Notes: generated by a model not told the origin, from the letters alone. DNA of 64,000 bases from Ferrimonas balearica DSM 9799 (GCF_000148645.1 NC_014541.1:1612001-1676000), one strand, 5' to 3'; shown: positions 46,072-55,566, counted from the first letter of the stretch. A program made the numbers and translations.

Positions 46072-47431
46072 GGCGGGTCTCCTCCATCTGTTGTTTGAAC
46101 TGAGCGGTAAAGCGGGCGGTCTGCGCTTTGTGGTCGACCATCGGCGCCGGATAATCCGGGGCCAGCAGGAAGGGGCCGCCTTTGTGCAACTGCCGCGCAG
46201 GGACTTCCGCCAGCTCCGGCACCCATTGGCGGATGTAGTCACCGTCCGGGTCGAAGCGTTCACTCTGCCGGTAAGGGCTGAAACTGCGGAAGTAGGGCGC
46301 CGCATCGGCACCGCATCCCGCCGCCCACTGCCAGCCACCATTGTTGCTGGCCAGATCGCCATCCACCAGCTGTTGCATAAAGTACGCCTCGCCGAGGCGC
46401 CAATCGATGTGCAGATCCTTCACCAGGAAGCTGGCGCACAGCATCCGCACCCGGTTGTGCATCCAGCCGGTGGCGTTGAGCTGCCGCATGCCCGCATCCA
46501 CCAACGGAAAGCCGGTGCGCCCCTGTTGCCAACGGCGCAACCACTCATCATTGGCTTCCCACCGTGCCTCCTTGGCCGGGAACAGCGCATCATGCCTGGA
46601 CAGGCGGGCGTGATGATAAAGCAGGTAGCGGTAAAACTCGCGCCACAGCAGCTCATTCAGCCAGCTTTGGGCACCCTCTCCGTCAGCCTGCTGACTCAGC
46701 GCGTGGGCGGCTTGTCGGGGTGAGAGTACCCCGGCGGCAAAGTAGGGAGAGAGGGCAGAGGTGCCCGCTTTGGCAGGCCAGTCACGGTCATCGTGATAGG
46801 CGCTGAGACGCTGCTGGCAGAACCGTGCCAGAGTCCGGGCGGCAGCCTGCTCTCCGGCGGGCCACAGAAGATCGACGGTCTCAGACCACGCATCATCGGC
46901 CTGGAGCGGCGGTTGGGCGGCCTGAGGTTCGGGCGCTGGCAGCGGCTGCGGCGGAGCCATCCATTGACGGCAGCGGCGGGCAAAGGGCGTAAACACCTGG
47001 TACAAGCCACCCTGGCCGGTGGTGATGGCGCTGTAATCCACCAGGTTGGCGTCGGCGTAGCGGTGCAGCGGGACCGGCAGTTGGTCTGCCAGTTTCTGCT
47101 CCAGCGCGCGTTCGTTGACGCCCAGGCCATGATGGCAGTGTACGGCGCCGATACCGGCCTCGTTGCACAGCGCACCAAGGCGGGCTGGGATGTCGTCAAA
47201 GTGCTCGCACCGCCACACCGTCAGGGGGATGCCCAACCCCGCCAGCGCTTCACGCAATGCCTGCACATTGGCGTAGTGCCATTGCGCTTTGCGTGGACCG
47301 CAGTCGTGCAACTGCCACTGCTGCGGCGAGGCAATATAGAGCGCTACCACCGGCTCACCCCTCTGGGCAGCGGCGAAGAGTGCCGGGTGGTCATGCACCC
47401 TCAGGTCGTCACGGAACCATACCAGTTGCAT
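46061..47431 (-). CDS. phrB: Deoxyribodipyrimidine photolyase
   Basis: 456 aa. PhrB repairs UV-made cyclobutane pyrimidine dimers with blue light. The N-terminal Rossmann domain (M-Q-L-V-W-F-R-D-D-L-R) binds the antenna, and the C-terminal FAD domain has the W-x-N-E-L-x-W-R-E-F-Y segment, V-D-A-G-M-R-Q-L, W-M-H-N-R-x-R-M and N-N-G-G-W-Q-W-A-A-G-C-G motifs with the electron-transfer tryptophans. The gene is seven bases downstream of the ybgA-like gene and overlaps the SnoaL-like gene. Confidence 0.95.
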   Translation of the reverse strand: MQLVWFRDDLRVHDHPALFAAAQRGEPVVALYIASPQQWQLHDCGPRKAQWHYANVQALREALAGLGIPLTVWRCEHFDDIPARLGALCNEAGIGAVHCHHGLGVNERALEQKLADQLPVPLHRYADANLVDYSAITTGQGGLYQVFTPFARRCRQWMAPPQPLPAPEPQAAQPPLQADDAWSETVDLLWPAGEQAAARTLARFCQQRLSAYHDDRDWPAKAGTSALSPYFAAGVLSPRQAAHALSQQADGEGAQSWLNELLWREFYRYLLYHHARLSRHDALFPAKEARWEANDEWLRRWQQGRTGFPLVDAGMRQLNATGWMHNRVRMLCASFLVKDLHIDWRLGEAYFMQQLVDGDLASNNGGWQWAAGCGADAAPYFRSFSPYRQSERFDPDGDYIRQWVPELAEVPARQLHKGGPFLLAPDYPAPMVDHKAQTARFTAQFKQQMEETRHAS

Positions 47432-47437
47432 GGGGCC

Positions 47438-48382
47438 TCACAGGTGATAGCGCAGCGCCAGGTGCTGCGGGTGAGGCTGCAGATAATGCTGCTCCTCAAT
47501 GTAGGGTTTGGGATAGCGCTTCAGCAGGCTCTGCAGCAGGGTGATCGGCGCCATCAGAGGCAGTTGCCCGTCGTGATAGGCGAGGATGGTCTCATGCAGG
47601 TGCTGTCGCTCTGTGGTGTCCAGTTCGCGCTTAAAGTAGCCACCAATGTGTTGCAGAACATTGGTGTGGTTGCGACGGCTGGCCGGTTTGGCCAGTGCGT
47701 GCATCATGCGCTCACCGTAGTAGGCCAGGCGCTCCGCCATCGGGCGCTCACGGCTGATGGCGATGTAGCGGCCCAGCTCCCGGTAGGTGGCCTGGTTGTG
47801 GGCCATCAGCAGCAGCTTGTGGCGGCGGTGGAAGGCGAGCAGTTGGTGTTCGCCCGGCTCGCTGGCCACCAGTTCCTGATAGGCGTGGTAGACAAACACG
47901 CGAGTAATGAAGTTTTCCCGCAGCGGGATGTCATTGAGCCGGCCATCCTCCTCTACCGGCAGCAGCGGGTAGGCTTCCATCAGGGCGGCGGTAAACAAGC
48001 CACGGCCGTTGTGGCGCGCGCCGTTCTGTTGTTCGTTCATGACCCGGACCCGCTCCATACCGCAGCTGGGCGACTTGGCACAAACGATGTAGCCGGAAAG
48101 GCCAGCCAGGTTGGGCAGAGTTCGCTCATTAAAGGCCTGCATGGCATCGGTGTGGTCGATGTGATTTTTATCGTCCATCAGACGAACGCTTTCACCAATC
48201 TCCCGCAGGCGGATAGTGGGGCGGGGCGTCCCAAGGCCCATGCCCATCTCAGGGCACAACGGCTTCATATCAAAGATGTTTTTCAGAGGACCATCGACGA
48301 AACCGGACCGTTTGTGTCCACCGTCGAATCGCACTTCCTGGCCTACAATACAGGCACTTACTCCCACTTTCGGCATCGTCAT
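47438..48382 (-). CDS. YbgA-like DUF523-DUF1722 protein
   Basis: 314 aa from ATG 48382 (GGGG six bases upstream; 48418 and 48376 are alternatives). The N-terminal DUF523 domain (about 1-145) has conserved cysteines in V-S-A-C and C-A-K-S-P-S-C-G-M; the C-terminal DUF1722 domain (about 190-310) is YbgA-like. E. coli ybgA also lies directly before phr. The cysteines suggest a metal or Fe-S site; tRNA thiolation-related activity has been proposed for DUF523, but nothing here proves it. First gene of the five-gene photolyase operon. Confidence 0.86.
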   Translation of the reverse strand: MTMPKVGVSACIVGQEVRFDGGHKRSGFVDGPLKNIFDMKPLCPEMGMGLGTPRPTIRLREIGESVRLMDDKNHIDHTDAMQAFNERTLPNLAGLSGYIVCAKSPSCGMERVRVMNEQQNGARHNGRGLFTAALMEAYPLLPVEEDGRLNDIPLRENFITRVFVYHAYQELVASEPGEHQLLAFHRRHKLLLMAHNQATYRELGRYIAISRERPMAERLAYYGERMMHALAKPASRRNHTNVLQHIGGYFKRELDTTERQHLHETILAYHDGQLPLMAPITLLQSLLKRYPKPYIEEQHYLQPHPQHLALRYHL

Positions 48383-48507
48383 AACGCACCCCGTCAGCTC
48401 AACTTCGTCTCTATCCATAGTGCTTACGCTTGCGGGGTTAATGTTAGATCAGTCAGGATGAGCCTCAGTAACGTTTTTATCACCAAATCAATCATTTCAG
48501 GAGTGTT

Positions 48508-48996
48508 ATGATGTTGGATCTGCTGCCGGACCTGTGCGACGCCCACCCGGATGTGGTGCGTCTGTTTCCTCCCATTTTTCGCCAGTTTGGCGGCAAACGG
48601 ATCTTCCACGGTCCGGTGGTGACGCTGCGCTGTCCCGAGGACAATTCGTTGGTACGGGAAGCGGTGGCGGAGCCGGGGCAGGGCAGAGTGTTGCTGATTG
48701 ATGGTGGCGGCCTGGCCCGTCGTGCGCTGCTCGGCGATATGCTGGCCGAGAAAGCGGTGGCCAACGGCTGGAGCGGCATCGTGGTGTTTGGCTATGTGCG
48801 TGATGTCGCGACGCTGGCAACCCTGGATTTGGGGGTTCAGGCACTGGGTGCCGTGCCGATGAAAACGGAAAAACGCGGCCTGGGCGACCGGGACGTGGTG
48901 GTTGAGATCGACGGGATACGTATCCAGCCCGGCGATTATCTTTATGCGGATGACAACGGGGTGCTGGTGGCACCCCATGCGTTGCCACTGCCTTAA
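48508..48996 (+). CDS. rraA: Ribonuclease E activity regulator RraA
   Basis: 162 aa, the usual length. RraA forms a trimer that binds and inhibits RNase E. The G-G-G-L-A-R-R-A-L-L-G-D segment, N-G-W-S-G-I-V-V-F-G-Y-V-R-D and D-Y-L-Y-A-D-D-N-G-V-L-V are family hallmarks. AGGAG stands a few bases before the double ATG. It is divergent from the photolyase operon and followed by the AsmA-family gene with 23 bases between. Confidence 0.94.
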   Translation: MMLDLLPDLCDAHPDVVRLFPPIFRQFGGKRIFHGPVVTLRCPEDNSLVREAVAEPGQGRVLLIDGGGLARRALLGDMLAEKAVANGWSGIVVFGYVRDVATLATLDLGVQALGAVPMKTEKRGLGDRDVVVEIDGIRIQPGDYLYADDNGVLVAPHALPLP

Positions 48997-49019
48997 TACT
49001 GGACAGGAAATCGAACACG

Positions 49020-50852
49020 ATGAAAGTGATTAAATGGTTACTGCTGGGTCTGCTGACCGTGGTAGTCGTACTGACGCTGTATCTGGCGTTCTTCTTCGAT
49101 CTCAACAGTTTTAAGGGCCCCATCGCCGATAAGGTTAAGCAGGCGACGGGACGTGAGCTGGTGATTGGCGGTGATATTGGCTGGTCGGTTTACCCCACAC
49201 TGGGGCTGGAACTGGCCCAGGTGCAGCTGGGTAACCTGCCCGGTGAGCAACTGCCGCCGCTGTTGAGCGTTGAGCAGGCGTCGGTCGGGGTGGCACTGCT
49301 GCCGCTGCTGAAGCGCGAGCTGCAGGTCGAAGAGCTGGCGGTTTCCGGGGTGCACCTGGAGCTGGTGACTCTGGCGGACGGGCGCTCAAGCCTGACCGGG
49401 TTGGGCGGTGAAGGCGCTGCCAAGCCCAGTGAGGCGGCCCCGGCAACGGACAGCAGTGCGGCGGCGCCCAAGCGCTGGGTCCTTGGTCACCTTGCGGTGA
49501 ATGACCTGACCATCCACAACGACAACCGCGCCGCCGGTGCGGATCAGACTCTGGCCATCAAACAACTGGAATTGGCCCGCATTGAACCGGAACGCGCCGC
49601 GCCACTGCGTCTGCAGGTTGAAGTAGGGGATGGCGATTTGGCCGTTTCCACTCAGGCAGAAGCGATGTTGACAGTGTCTGCCGATTTCAGCCGGTTCCAG
49701 ATCGATGACTGGCGCCAGCAACTGGAGGCCAAGGGCAGTGCGATTGGCGCACAACCTCTGGCGTTGTCGCTGGCCTGGGACGCAGACCTGAATCTGGCCG
49801 AGCAGCAGTTTGTGGTGACCAACCTGGAGTTCAAGCTGGCGGACTTTATCCTCAACGGGGAAGCCCAGGCCAACCTGGCCGGGGTGCGTCCAGCCTTCCA
49901 ACTGACGGCCAAAGGCAATGCGCTGAATCTCGACCCCTGGCTGCCCGCGGACATTGCGGACAAGGGGACGGACAAGTCGGAACCGGCACCTGAATCGGCC
50001 CCCGCGCCGCAGGAGGAGCCGGACCTGAGCGCCATGAAACTGCTGGATCTGGATGCGGACCTGCACCTGGGCGCGCTGAAAGCCCGCGGCATCGAAGCGG
50101 AAGACCTGGCCCTGAAGCTGCGCCTTAACGCTGGTGTGCTGACCCTGGAAAACGCCAGTGGTAAAGCCTTCGGCGGCCAACTGACCGCCAAGGCGAGTCT
50201 GGACGGTACTGCCACTCCGGCGCGCTACAGCTTTGATCAACGCATCGAGCACCTCTCCATCCAGCCTATGCTGAAAGCGTTGGCGGATACCGATCTGCTG
50301 GCCGGCACCGGCGAATTCTCGCTGAAAGGCAAAGGACAGGGGCTGACCGGAAAAGCACTGAACAACCTGACCGCCACCGGTGCCCTGGCACTGGAGGATG
50401 GGGCGGTGTATGGCGTCAACGTGGCGCAGATGATCCGCGAAGCCGAAGCCAAGCTGAAAGGGGACTTCAAAGCGGAGGTGGCGGAACAGAAAACCGACTT
50501 CTCTAACTTCCACACCCAACTGGTGATTGAAGACGGCACCCTGGGCACTCCGGGCCTGAAAATCGCGTCTCCACTGCTGCGCATTGAAGGGGATGGTAAG
50601 GTGGCGATTGAGCCACAAACCCTGGATTACCAGTTGGTGGTGGCGCTGGTGGGCAGCCTGGAAGGGCAGGGTGGCAAAGGGCTGGATGAGCTCAAGGAGA
50701 TCCCAATCCCACTGTCCATCTCCGGCCCGATTACCAACCTCTCCTATGGCCTGGATACCGATGCGCTGCTGAAGGGCAAGCTGGACCAGGAGAAGGACAA
50801 GCTGGAAGAGAAACTGAAAGACAAACTGTTTGAACGACTGGGGAATTTCTGA
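49020..50852 (+). CDS. AsmA-family envelope protein
   Basis: 610 aa. One N-terminal membrane segment (about 5-25) anchors a large periplasmic beta-rich protein with an AsmA N-terminal domain and an AsmA_2-like C-terminal part (about 430-580). AsmA-like proteins, with TamB and YhdP, are thought to carry phospholipids between the membranes. A basic/proline segment (S-E-P-A-P-E-S-A-P-A-P) near residue 325 joins the halves. The last 30 residues are a charged helix (K-L-D-Q-E-K-D-K-L-E-E-K). It is coupled to the following lipoprotein gene by a one-base overlap. Confidence 0.87.
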   Translation: MKVIKWLLLGLLTVVVVLTLYLAFFFDLNSFKGPIADKVKQATGRELVIGGDIGWSVYPTLGLELAQVQLGNLPGEQLPPLLSVEQASVGVALLPLLKRELQVEELAVSGVHLELVTLADGRSSLTGLGGEGAAKPSEAAPATDSSAAAPKRWVLGHLAVNDLTIHNDNRAAGADQTLAIKQLELARIEPERAAPLRLQVEVGDGDLAVSTQAEAMLTVSADFSRFQIDDWRQQLEAKGSAIGAQPLALSLAWDADLNLAEQQFVVTNLEFKLADFILNGEAQANLAGVRPAFQLTAKGNALNLDPWLPADIADKGTDKSEPAPESAPAPQEEPDLSAMKLLDLDADLHLGALKARGIEAEDLALKLRLNAGVLTLENASGKAFGGQLTAKASLDGTATPARYSFDQRIEHLSIQPMLKALADTDLLAGTGEFSLKGKGQGLTGKALNNLTATGALALEDGAVYGVNVAQMIREAEAKLKGDFKAEVAEQKTDFSNFHTQLVIEDGTLGTPGLKIASPLLRIEGDGKVAIEPQTLDYQLVVALVGSLEGQGGKGLDELKEIPIPLSISGPITNLSYGLDTDALLKGKLDQEKDKLEEKLKDKLFERLGNF

Positions 50853-51397
50853 TGCAAGCGAAGCTGATGGCGGCAACCGCCGCCCTGTTACTGACCGGCC
50901 TGGCGGGTTGTGCCGAGTCCAGCGCCAGCGCGGCACCGACCGCAGCGGCCAACACTGCCCCGGCCCCGAGCGTGGTCGGCGGCCAACTGAAACCGGCCAA
51001 TGGCGCGGTTTACCGGAGTTCGGAGGAGCAAGCGGTGCAGGCAACACTGGAAGTGGCAGAGCGTTGGTCCCGCTCAGTGGGGGGCGAGATTGCGTTGGTG
51101 CTGACCAACACCAGCAGTTCGTCGGTTCAGTACACCATCGCCTCCGGCATGCTGGCGGACTTTATGCTCAGCAAGGGCAAAGAGGTGGTGTGGCGTTATT
51201 CCCAGGAGATGATGTTCACTCAGGCGCTGGGCAAGTTAACCCTGGCCCCGAACGAAACCCGCATCGTGAAGGCGCGGGTCTCCGGAAACGCCCTGTCACG
51301 CCTGAATCCGGGCCGCTATACCGTCAGTGCGATGGTGAACACCCATCCGAAAGACGCCGGCCCGGCCATTGCGCCGGTGATGGTGAACCTGGACTGA
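50852..51397 (+). CDS. Lipoprotein with BsuPI-like domain
   Basis: 181 aa. The lipobox L-A-G-C places a lipid on Cys20; a low-complexity A/T/P linker follows (to about 45). Residues about 70-160 match the BsuPI (intracellular proteinase inhibitor) beta-sandwich pattern: L-V-L-T-N-T-S-S-S-S-V, then F-M-L-S-K-G-K-E-V-V-W-R-Y-S and M-F-T-Q-A-L-G-K-L-T-L-A-P-N-E. Family members inhibit a subtilisin in Bacillus; here the protein is an envelope lipoprotein cotranslated with an AsmA homologue, so a structural role is likelier. Cytosolic protease inhibition is unlikely. Confidence 0.75.
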   Translation: MQAKLMAATAALLLTGLAGCAESSASAAPTAAANTAPAPSVVGGQLKPANGAVYRSSEEQAVQATLEVAERWSRSVGGEIALVLTNTSSSSVQYTIASGMLADFMLSKGKEVVWRYSQEMMFTQALGKLTLAPNETRIVKARVSGNALSRLNPGRYTVSAMVNTHPKDAGPAIAPVMVNLD

Positions 51398-51401
51398 GCC
51401 C

Positions 51402-52100
51402 TCAGAACAGCAGAAACAGGCCCCAGCACCCGTAGACCACGACAGCGGGCAGGGCCGCAATCAACAGCGCCTGGCCCTGGGCAATCCGGGTCCAGGCGCG
51501 GATCCCTGAGTAGTACAGCCAGATCTTCCACGGCAGTACCAGCGAAAGGGCCTCCGCCAATCCCATACCCGCATGCCCCACCGGCAGGTCCAGCACCCGG
51601 TTCAGACTCAGTGGTGACATGGCACCGGGGCTGATTTCACCGCTGCTGAACAACACCCACACCAGCGCCACCAGGCTGGGCACCAGCACCACCAGGTTGC
51701 ACCACCAGGTCAGCCCGAACCAATCCCCGAACCCCTGAACATTGTCATCGTCCACCAGGGTCATCTTGGCCAGGTAGAACGCCATCAGCGCATTGGCCAC
51801 CAGCATACCGAGGAGGCCAATCGACAGCTGTGCCGTCAGCATTCGGCCCATGGTCATCTCCGCCAGCACCGTGGCGCGGTCTTTGGATGGCATGGACTGG
51901 AGAGTGGGTTCCAGCATCTGGGACTGATACCAGGCCCAGTCCACGTTGTTGAAGTAGAGGGTCTGCACCAGACAGAACGCCACCATAATCAGCACAAAGG
52001 GGATCCAGGACAGGCCTTTACGAGTTTTTAACTCCTGATAGATGGGCAGGGGCTGCCACAGGGATTGCCAAAGGGCTTGAGGGAAAGTGAGTGCTGACAT
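51402..52100 (-). CDS. Yip1-type membrane protein
   Basis: 232 aa from ATG 52100 (AGGA nine bases upstream; the frame reaches 52127). About five membrane segments lie after a short cytosolic N-terminus with P-Q-A-L-W-Q-S-L-W-Q-P, the usual start of bacterial Yip1-family proteins. Function unknown. It converges on the lipoprotein gene with four bases between and is divergent from the ABC exporter, from which it may be co-regulated. Confidence 0.78.
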   Translation of the reverse strand: MSALTFPQALWQSLWQPLPIYQELKTRKGLSWIPFVLIMVAFCLVQTLYFNNVDWAWYQSQMLEPTLQSMPSKDRATVLAEMTMGRMLTAQLSIGLLGMLVANALMAFYLAKMTLVDDDNVQGFGDWFGLTWWCNLVVLVPSLVALVWVLFSSGEISPGAMSPLSLNRVLDLPVGHAGMGLAEALSLVLPWKIWLYYSGIRAWTRIAQGQALLIAALPAVVVYGCWGLFLLF

Positions 52101-52229
52101 GAAAGGACATCCTATTTCCTGAGACATTTCAGCATGGTAAATGGCTTTTTACGATTTTTATATACTTTTAATCGGTTCGACCTGCTAGCTTTGTGCCCCT
52201 GAGAATTTGGCCGAACAGGAAGATCGACC

Positions 52230-53060
52230 ATGATTGAGATTCGTGGCTTAAGCAAGCGCTTTGCCATCCACAATCCCAAAGAAGCCGCCGAGCAGGAGGG
52301 GGAGCCGGATCCCCGTCAACGCGGGCGGTTTTTCCACTCCGTTGAGTCCGTCCACCTGACCTGCGAACCCGGTCAGGTTGTGGGGCTGGTGGGCCCCAAT
52401 GGTGCCGGCAAAACCACCACCTTGCGGTTACTGTCCGGGGTACTGAAGCCGGATGGCGGCAGTATTCTGGTGGAGGGGGAAGACCTGCACCGCAATGGCG
52501 ACAGTGTGCGCCGGAAAATCGGCTTTATCTCGGCCACCACCGGCCTCTATGAGCGTCTGTCGGTGCAGGAAAACCTGCTCTATTTTGCCCGGCTGTACGG
52601 CCTGGATAAGCGCGACAGCATGGCGCGGGTGGAGGAGCTGTGTGAGCAGCTCGACCTCGGGCTGTTCCGACATCGTCGCCTGATGGACCTCTCGTCGGGG
52701 ATGAAGCAGCGCGCCAATATTGCCCGTGCCGTCATCCATCGCCCGTCGGTCATCATCTTTGATGAGCCCACCACCGGGCTGGACATCATGTCCACAGAAA
52801 CCGTGATCGACTTTATCAAGATGCAGCGTGATGCCGGCCTGCCGGTGATCTTCTCCACCCACCATCTGGAGGAGGTCAGCCTGCTGTGTGACCGTTTGTC
52901 GGTGATCGTGCAGGGCCACACCCGTTTCGATGGTCCGCTGGAAGCGTTTGCCGGTGGCCGCGATACCACCGCTATCCGCCACCGCTTTATGGCGCTGAGT
53001 CAATCAGGCCAGGACGCCGCACTCGAGGAGGGAATCGATGATTGCGCTGATATGGCTTAA
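52230..53060 (+). CDS. ABC transporter ATP-binding protein (NatA-like)
   Basis: 276 aa. Walker A G-P-N-G-A-G-K-T-T is at 55-63, the signature L-S-S-G-M-K-Q-R near 155 and Walker B I-I-F-D-E-P-T-T-G-L-D near 175, followed by the switch histidine in S-T-H-H. The insert at 15-35 (acidic, E-Q-E-G-E-P-D-P-R-Q-R-G-R) is unusual. The partner permease overlaps its last 23 bases. NatA/NatB-type exporters extrude sodium or drugs; the substrate here is unknown. Confidence 0.9.
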   Translation: MIEIRGLSKRFAIHNPKEAAEQEGEPDPRQRGRFFHSVESVHLTCEPGQVVGLVGPNGAGKTTTLRLLSGVLKPDGGSILVEGEDLHRNGDSVRRKIGFISATTGLYERLSVQENLLYFARLYGLDKRDSMARVEELCEQLDLGLFRHRRLMDLSSGMKQRANIARAVIHRPSVIIFDEPTTGLDIMSTETVIDFIKMQRDAGLPVIFSTHHLEEVSLLCDRLSVIVQGHTRFDGPLEAFAGGRDTTAIRHRFMALSQSGQDAALEEGIDDCADMA

Positions 53061-54240
53061 AGAGATGCGCGAGGTGCTGCGCGACAAGAAAACCCTGTGG
53101 TTTGTTGTGTTGTTCCCCACCGTGCTGTTACCGGCGCTGATGGGTGGCGCCATCTATGTGGGCGCGTCCAGCGTTAAGCAGGTTTATGAGTCGGACTTGC
53201 GTTTCCAGCTGGTGGCCCCCGAGCCGTGGCGTGGCGAGATCGCCGAAGCTCTCACCAATGGCGAGCGACTGGTCTGGGATGATCAGGTGCAGGTGTCCAA
53301 CCGTGAGCAGTTCGACGCCGCCATCAATGAGGGGGTTCTGGAGTTTGTGCTGGTGGTGCCTGACGATTTCAGTGCCACCGCTTCGGAAGTCAGCCAGTGG
53401 CAGTTGTACTACAACCAGGCCGATGATGTGGGCCAGTTCGATCGCATCCATCAGGCGCTGCAGCCGCTGTTTGAGCAGTGGCAAACCGAGCACCGTAACG
53501 CCTGGAACCTCACTGAATCTCAGGTACAGGTACTGAAACAGGCGGTGGAGCTGGAGCAGGTTGGCGTGGCCGACCAGCGCGAGTTTATCGGCGAAAAGGT
53601 CGGTGGCTTCCTGCCCTACGCCCTGCTGCTGTTGTGCCTGATGGGGGCGCTGCTGCCGGCGCTGGACCTGGGCGCCGGAGAGAAGGAGCGCGGCACTCTG
53701 GAGACACTGTTGATGGCGCCGGTCAGTAAGACCACGGTGGTGATGGCCAAGTTTATGGTGATCGCCATCTGCAGCCTGACCGTGGCACTGCTGACCATGG
53801 CCAGCGGTGTGGTCTGGTCGCTGGTGCTGGGACAGGTGTTTGCCATCGAGATGCTGGTGGAGGCGATCAGCACCATCGGGATGATGGACCTGGTGTTGAT
53901 CCTGCTGCTGCTGTTGCCCATCGCCATGTTCTTTGCGGCGTTGCTGCTGGCGGTGTCGTTTTACGCCCGCACCTACAAAGAGGGGCAGAACTATGTGGCG
54001 CCGCTCAACTTCGTGGCCATCCTGCCCGCCATGGTGGCGCTGTTTCCCGGTATTACCCTGACCAGCACGCTGGCCTGGATCCCGCTGGTGAACGTGACCC
54101 TCGCCAGCAAGGCGCTGCTTAAGGGCACCTTTGACTACTGGCAGCTGATGCCGATCATGGCCAGCAATACCCTGCTGGCGGCCTTGTTGTTGGCGTTCTG
54201 CGTCAAATGGTGCTCCCGAGAGCAGGTGTTGTTCCGTTAA
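53038..54240 (+). CDS. ABC transporter permease (NatB-like)
   Basis: 400 aa. One N-terminal membrane segment (about 20-42) is followed by a large extracytoplasmic domain (about 45-190) and at least five more membrane segments. The G-A-G-E-K-E-R-G-T-L-E-T-L-L motif near 215-228 is the coupling element of the ABC-2 family, characteristic of NatB/YhaP-like exporters. The gene overlaps the ATPase gene by 23 bases. It ends 20 bases before a strong terminator. Confidence 0.9.
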   Translation: MIALIWLKEMREVLRDKKTLWFVVLFPTVLLPALMGGAIYVGASSVKQVYESDLRFQLVAPEPWRGEIAEALTNGERLVWDDQVQVSNREQFDAAINEGVLEFVLVVPDDFSATASEVSQWQLYYNQADDVGQFDRIHQALQPLFEQWQTEHRNAWNLTESQVQVLKQAVELEQVGVADQREFIGEKVGGFLPYALLLLCLMGALLPALDLGAGEKERGTLETLLMAPVSKTTVVMAKFMVIAICSLTVALLTMASGVVWSLVLGQVFAIEMLVEAISTIGMMDLVLILLLLLPIAMFFAALLLAVSFYARTYKEGQNYVAPLNFVAILPAMVALFPGITLTSTLAWIPLVNVTLASKALLKGTFDYWQLMPIMASNTLLAALLLAFCVKWCSREQVLFR

Positions 54241-54258
54241 TGCACGGACACCGCCGAT

Positions 54259-54290
54259 AAAAAACGCCCCCGATATGGGGGCGTTTTTTT
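54259..54290. terminator. Bidirectional terminator
   Basis: AAAAAACGCCCCC-GATAT-GGGGGCGTTTTTTT between the ABC permease and the YqhD paralogue. Confidence 0.9.
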
Positions 54291-54304
54291 GTGGCTGCTG
54301 AGGC

Positions 54305-55447
54305 TTACTCCGCTTTGCGGATGATGGCGTCGACGGTGTGCAGGTCGACATCACGCTGATGGCCCAGGCGGGTCATGCCGTGGCCCTCCAGGGCGGTCAG
54401 CACCTGCAGCAGCACGTCGTTCTTATCGAGCTGGTAATCCCCCAGGCGGGTGCCGACCCCAACGCTGCGGAACAGGTTTTCGATGATGTCGATGGTGCGG
54501 TTGGCGATGCCATCGCCCTCCAGGCCAAACACATTGCGACCCATCTGGGTCAGCTTGGCCTCCTTCTGGGCCAGGCAGACCCGCAGCAGGGCCGGGTGCA
54601 CCAGAGCCAGGGTCTGAGCATGGTCGAGACCATACAGCGCGGTAAATTCGTGGCCAATGGCGTGGGTGGCCCAGTCGTGGGGGACGCCCACCCCAATCAG
54701 GCCGTTCAGCGCCTGGTTGGCGGTCCACATCAGGTTCTCCCGCCACTCCAGGGTACGACGCTGGTCAAACTGGCCAGCCAGCACCACCAGATTGCGCAGC
54801 AGGGCCTCGGCAAAGCCATCCTGCACCATGGCACCGGTGGGAACCGTCAGGTACTGCTCGCAGATGTGCACAAAGGCGTCCACCAGGCCGTTGGCCAGTT
54901 GCCGGTCGGGCAGGGAACTCATGGTATCCGGGTCGAGCACGGCAAACACCGGAAACACCGCGGGGGCCAGGAAAGAGCGCTTTTCGGCGGTAGCGGTGCG
55001 GCTGATCACCGCGGCGGCGTTGGACTCGGAGCCGGTGGCTGGCAGGGTCAGAATGGCGCCCAGAGGTAGGGCCTGGCGCACCTTATGCTTGCCGCTGAGA
55101 ATGTCCCAGCCATAGCCCTCGTAACAGGCCGCCGCTGCCACGTACTTGGTGCCATCCACCACCGAGCCGCCGCCCACGGCGAGCAGGAAATCAAACCCCT
55201 CGTCCTTAACCCGGGCCACCGCTTTATCCAGCGTCTCTACCGTCGGATTGGGCTCGATGCCGGCAAACTCGGCCCACTGGTGTGCCTTCAGGGCCTCGGC
55301 CACCTGGTCGTATACGCCATTGGCCTTAATGGAGCCGCCACCGTACAGCACCAGTACCTTGGCGTCCCGGGGGATCAGGCGAGCGACGCTGGCAATCTGG
55401 CCGCGGCCAAACTGGATCTGGGTGGGGTTATGAAAGGTGAATTGCAT
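54305..55447 (-). CDS. Iron-type alcohol dehydrogenase, YqhD paralogue
   Basis: 380 aa from ATG 55447, with GGAG seven bases upstream. Metal ligands D190, H194, H262 and H276 and the G-G-G-S motifs at 37-40 and 92-95 line up with the YqhD at 24296, and large parts of the two proteins agree by eye (V-P-H-D-W-A-T-H, G-H-E-F/L-T-A-L). It is a separate gene without an AraC-type neighbour. NADPH-dependent reduction of aldehydes is likely; the substrate range may differ. A terminator lies beyond its stop, shared with the ABC exporter. Confidence 0.88.
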   Translation of the reverse strand: MQFTFHNPTQIQFGRGQIASVARLIPRDAKVLVLYGGGSIKANGVYDQVAEALKAHQWAEFAGIEPNPTVETLDKAVARVKDEGFDFLLAVGGGSVVDGTKYVAAAACYEGYGWDILSGKHKVRQALPLGAILTLPATGSESNAAAVISRTATAEKRSFLAPAVFPVFAVLDPDTMSSLPDRQLANGLVDAFVHICEQYLTVPTGAMVQDGFAEALLRNLVVLAGQFDQRRTLEWRENLMWTANQALNGLIGVGVPHDWATHAIGHEFTALYGLDHAQTLALVHPALLRVCLAQKEAKLTQMGRNVFGLEGDGIANRTIDIIENLFRSVGVGTRLGDYQLDKNDVLLQVLTALEGHGMTRLGHQRDVDLHTVDAIIRKAE

Positions 55448-55540
55448 AGGGCGCTCCGAGTCATCTTGGGCACTGGCCCGACGTCTGATAAGGACTCGAT
55501 TGTGCCTGCGAGCAGGCAGGCTTTCCAGCACCATGATCAC

Positions 55541-55566
55541 TAAAAGCCGCCCTGTTGGCGGCTTTT
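55541..55566 (-). terminator. Terminator beyond the Mpo1-like gene
   Basis: AAAAGCCGCC-CTGTT-GGCGGCTTTT, about 15 bases beyond the Mpo1-like stop on the minus strand. Confidence 0.8.
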
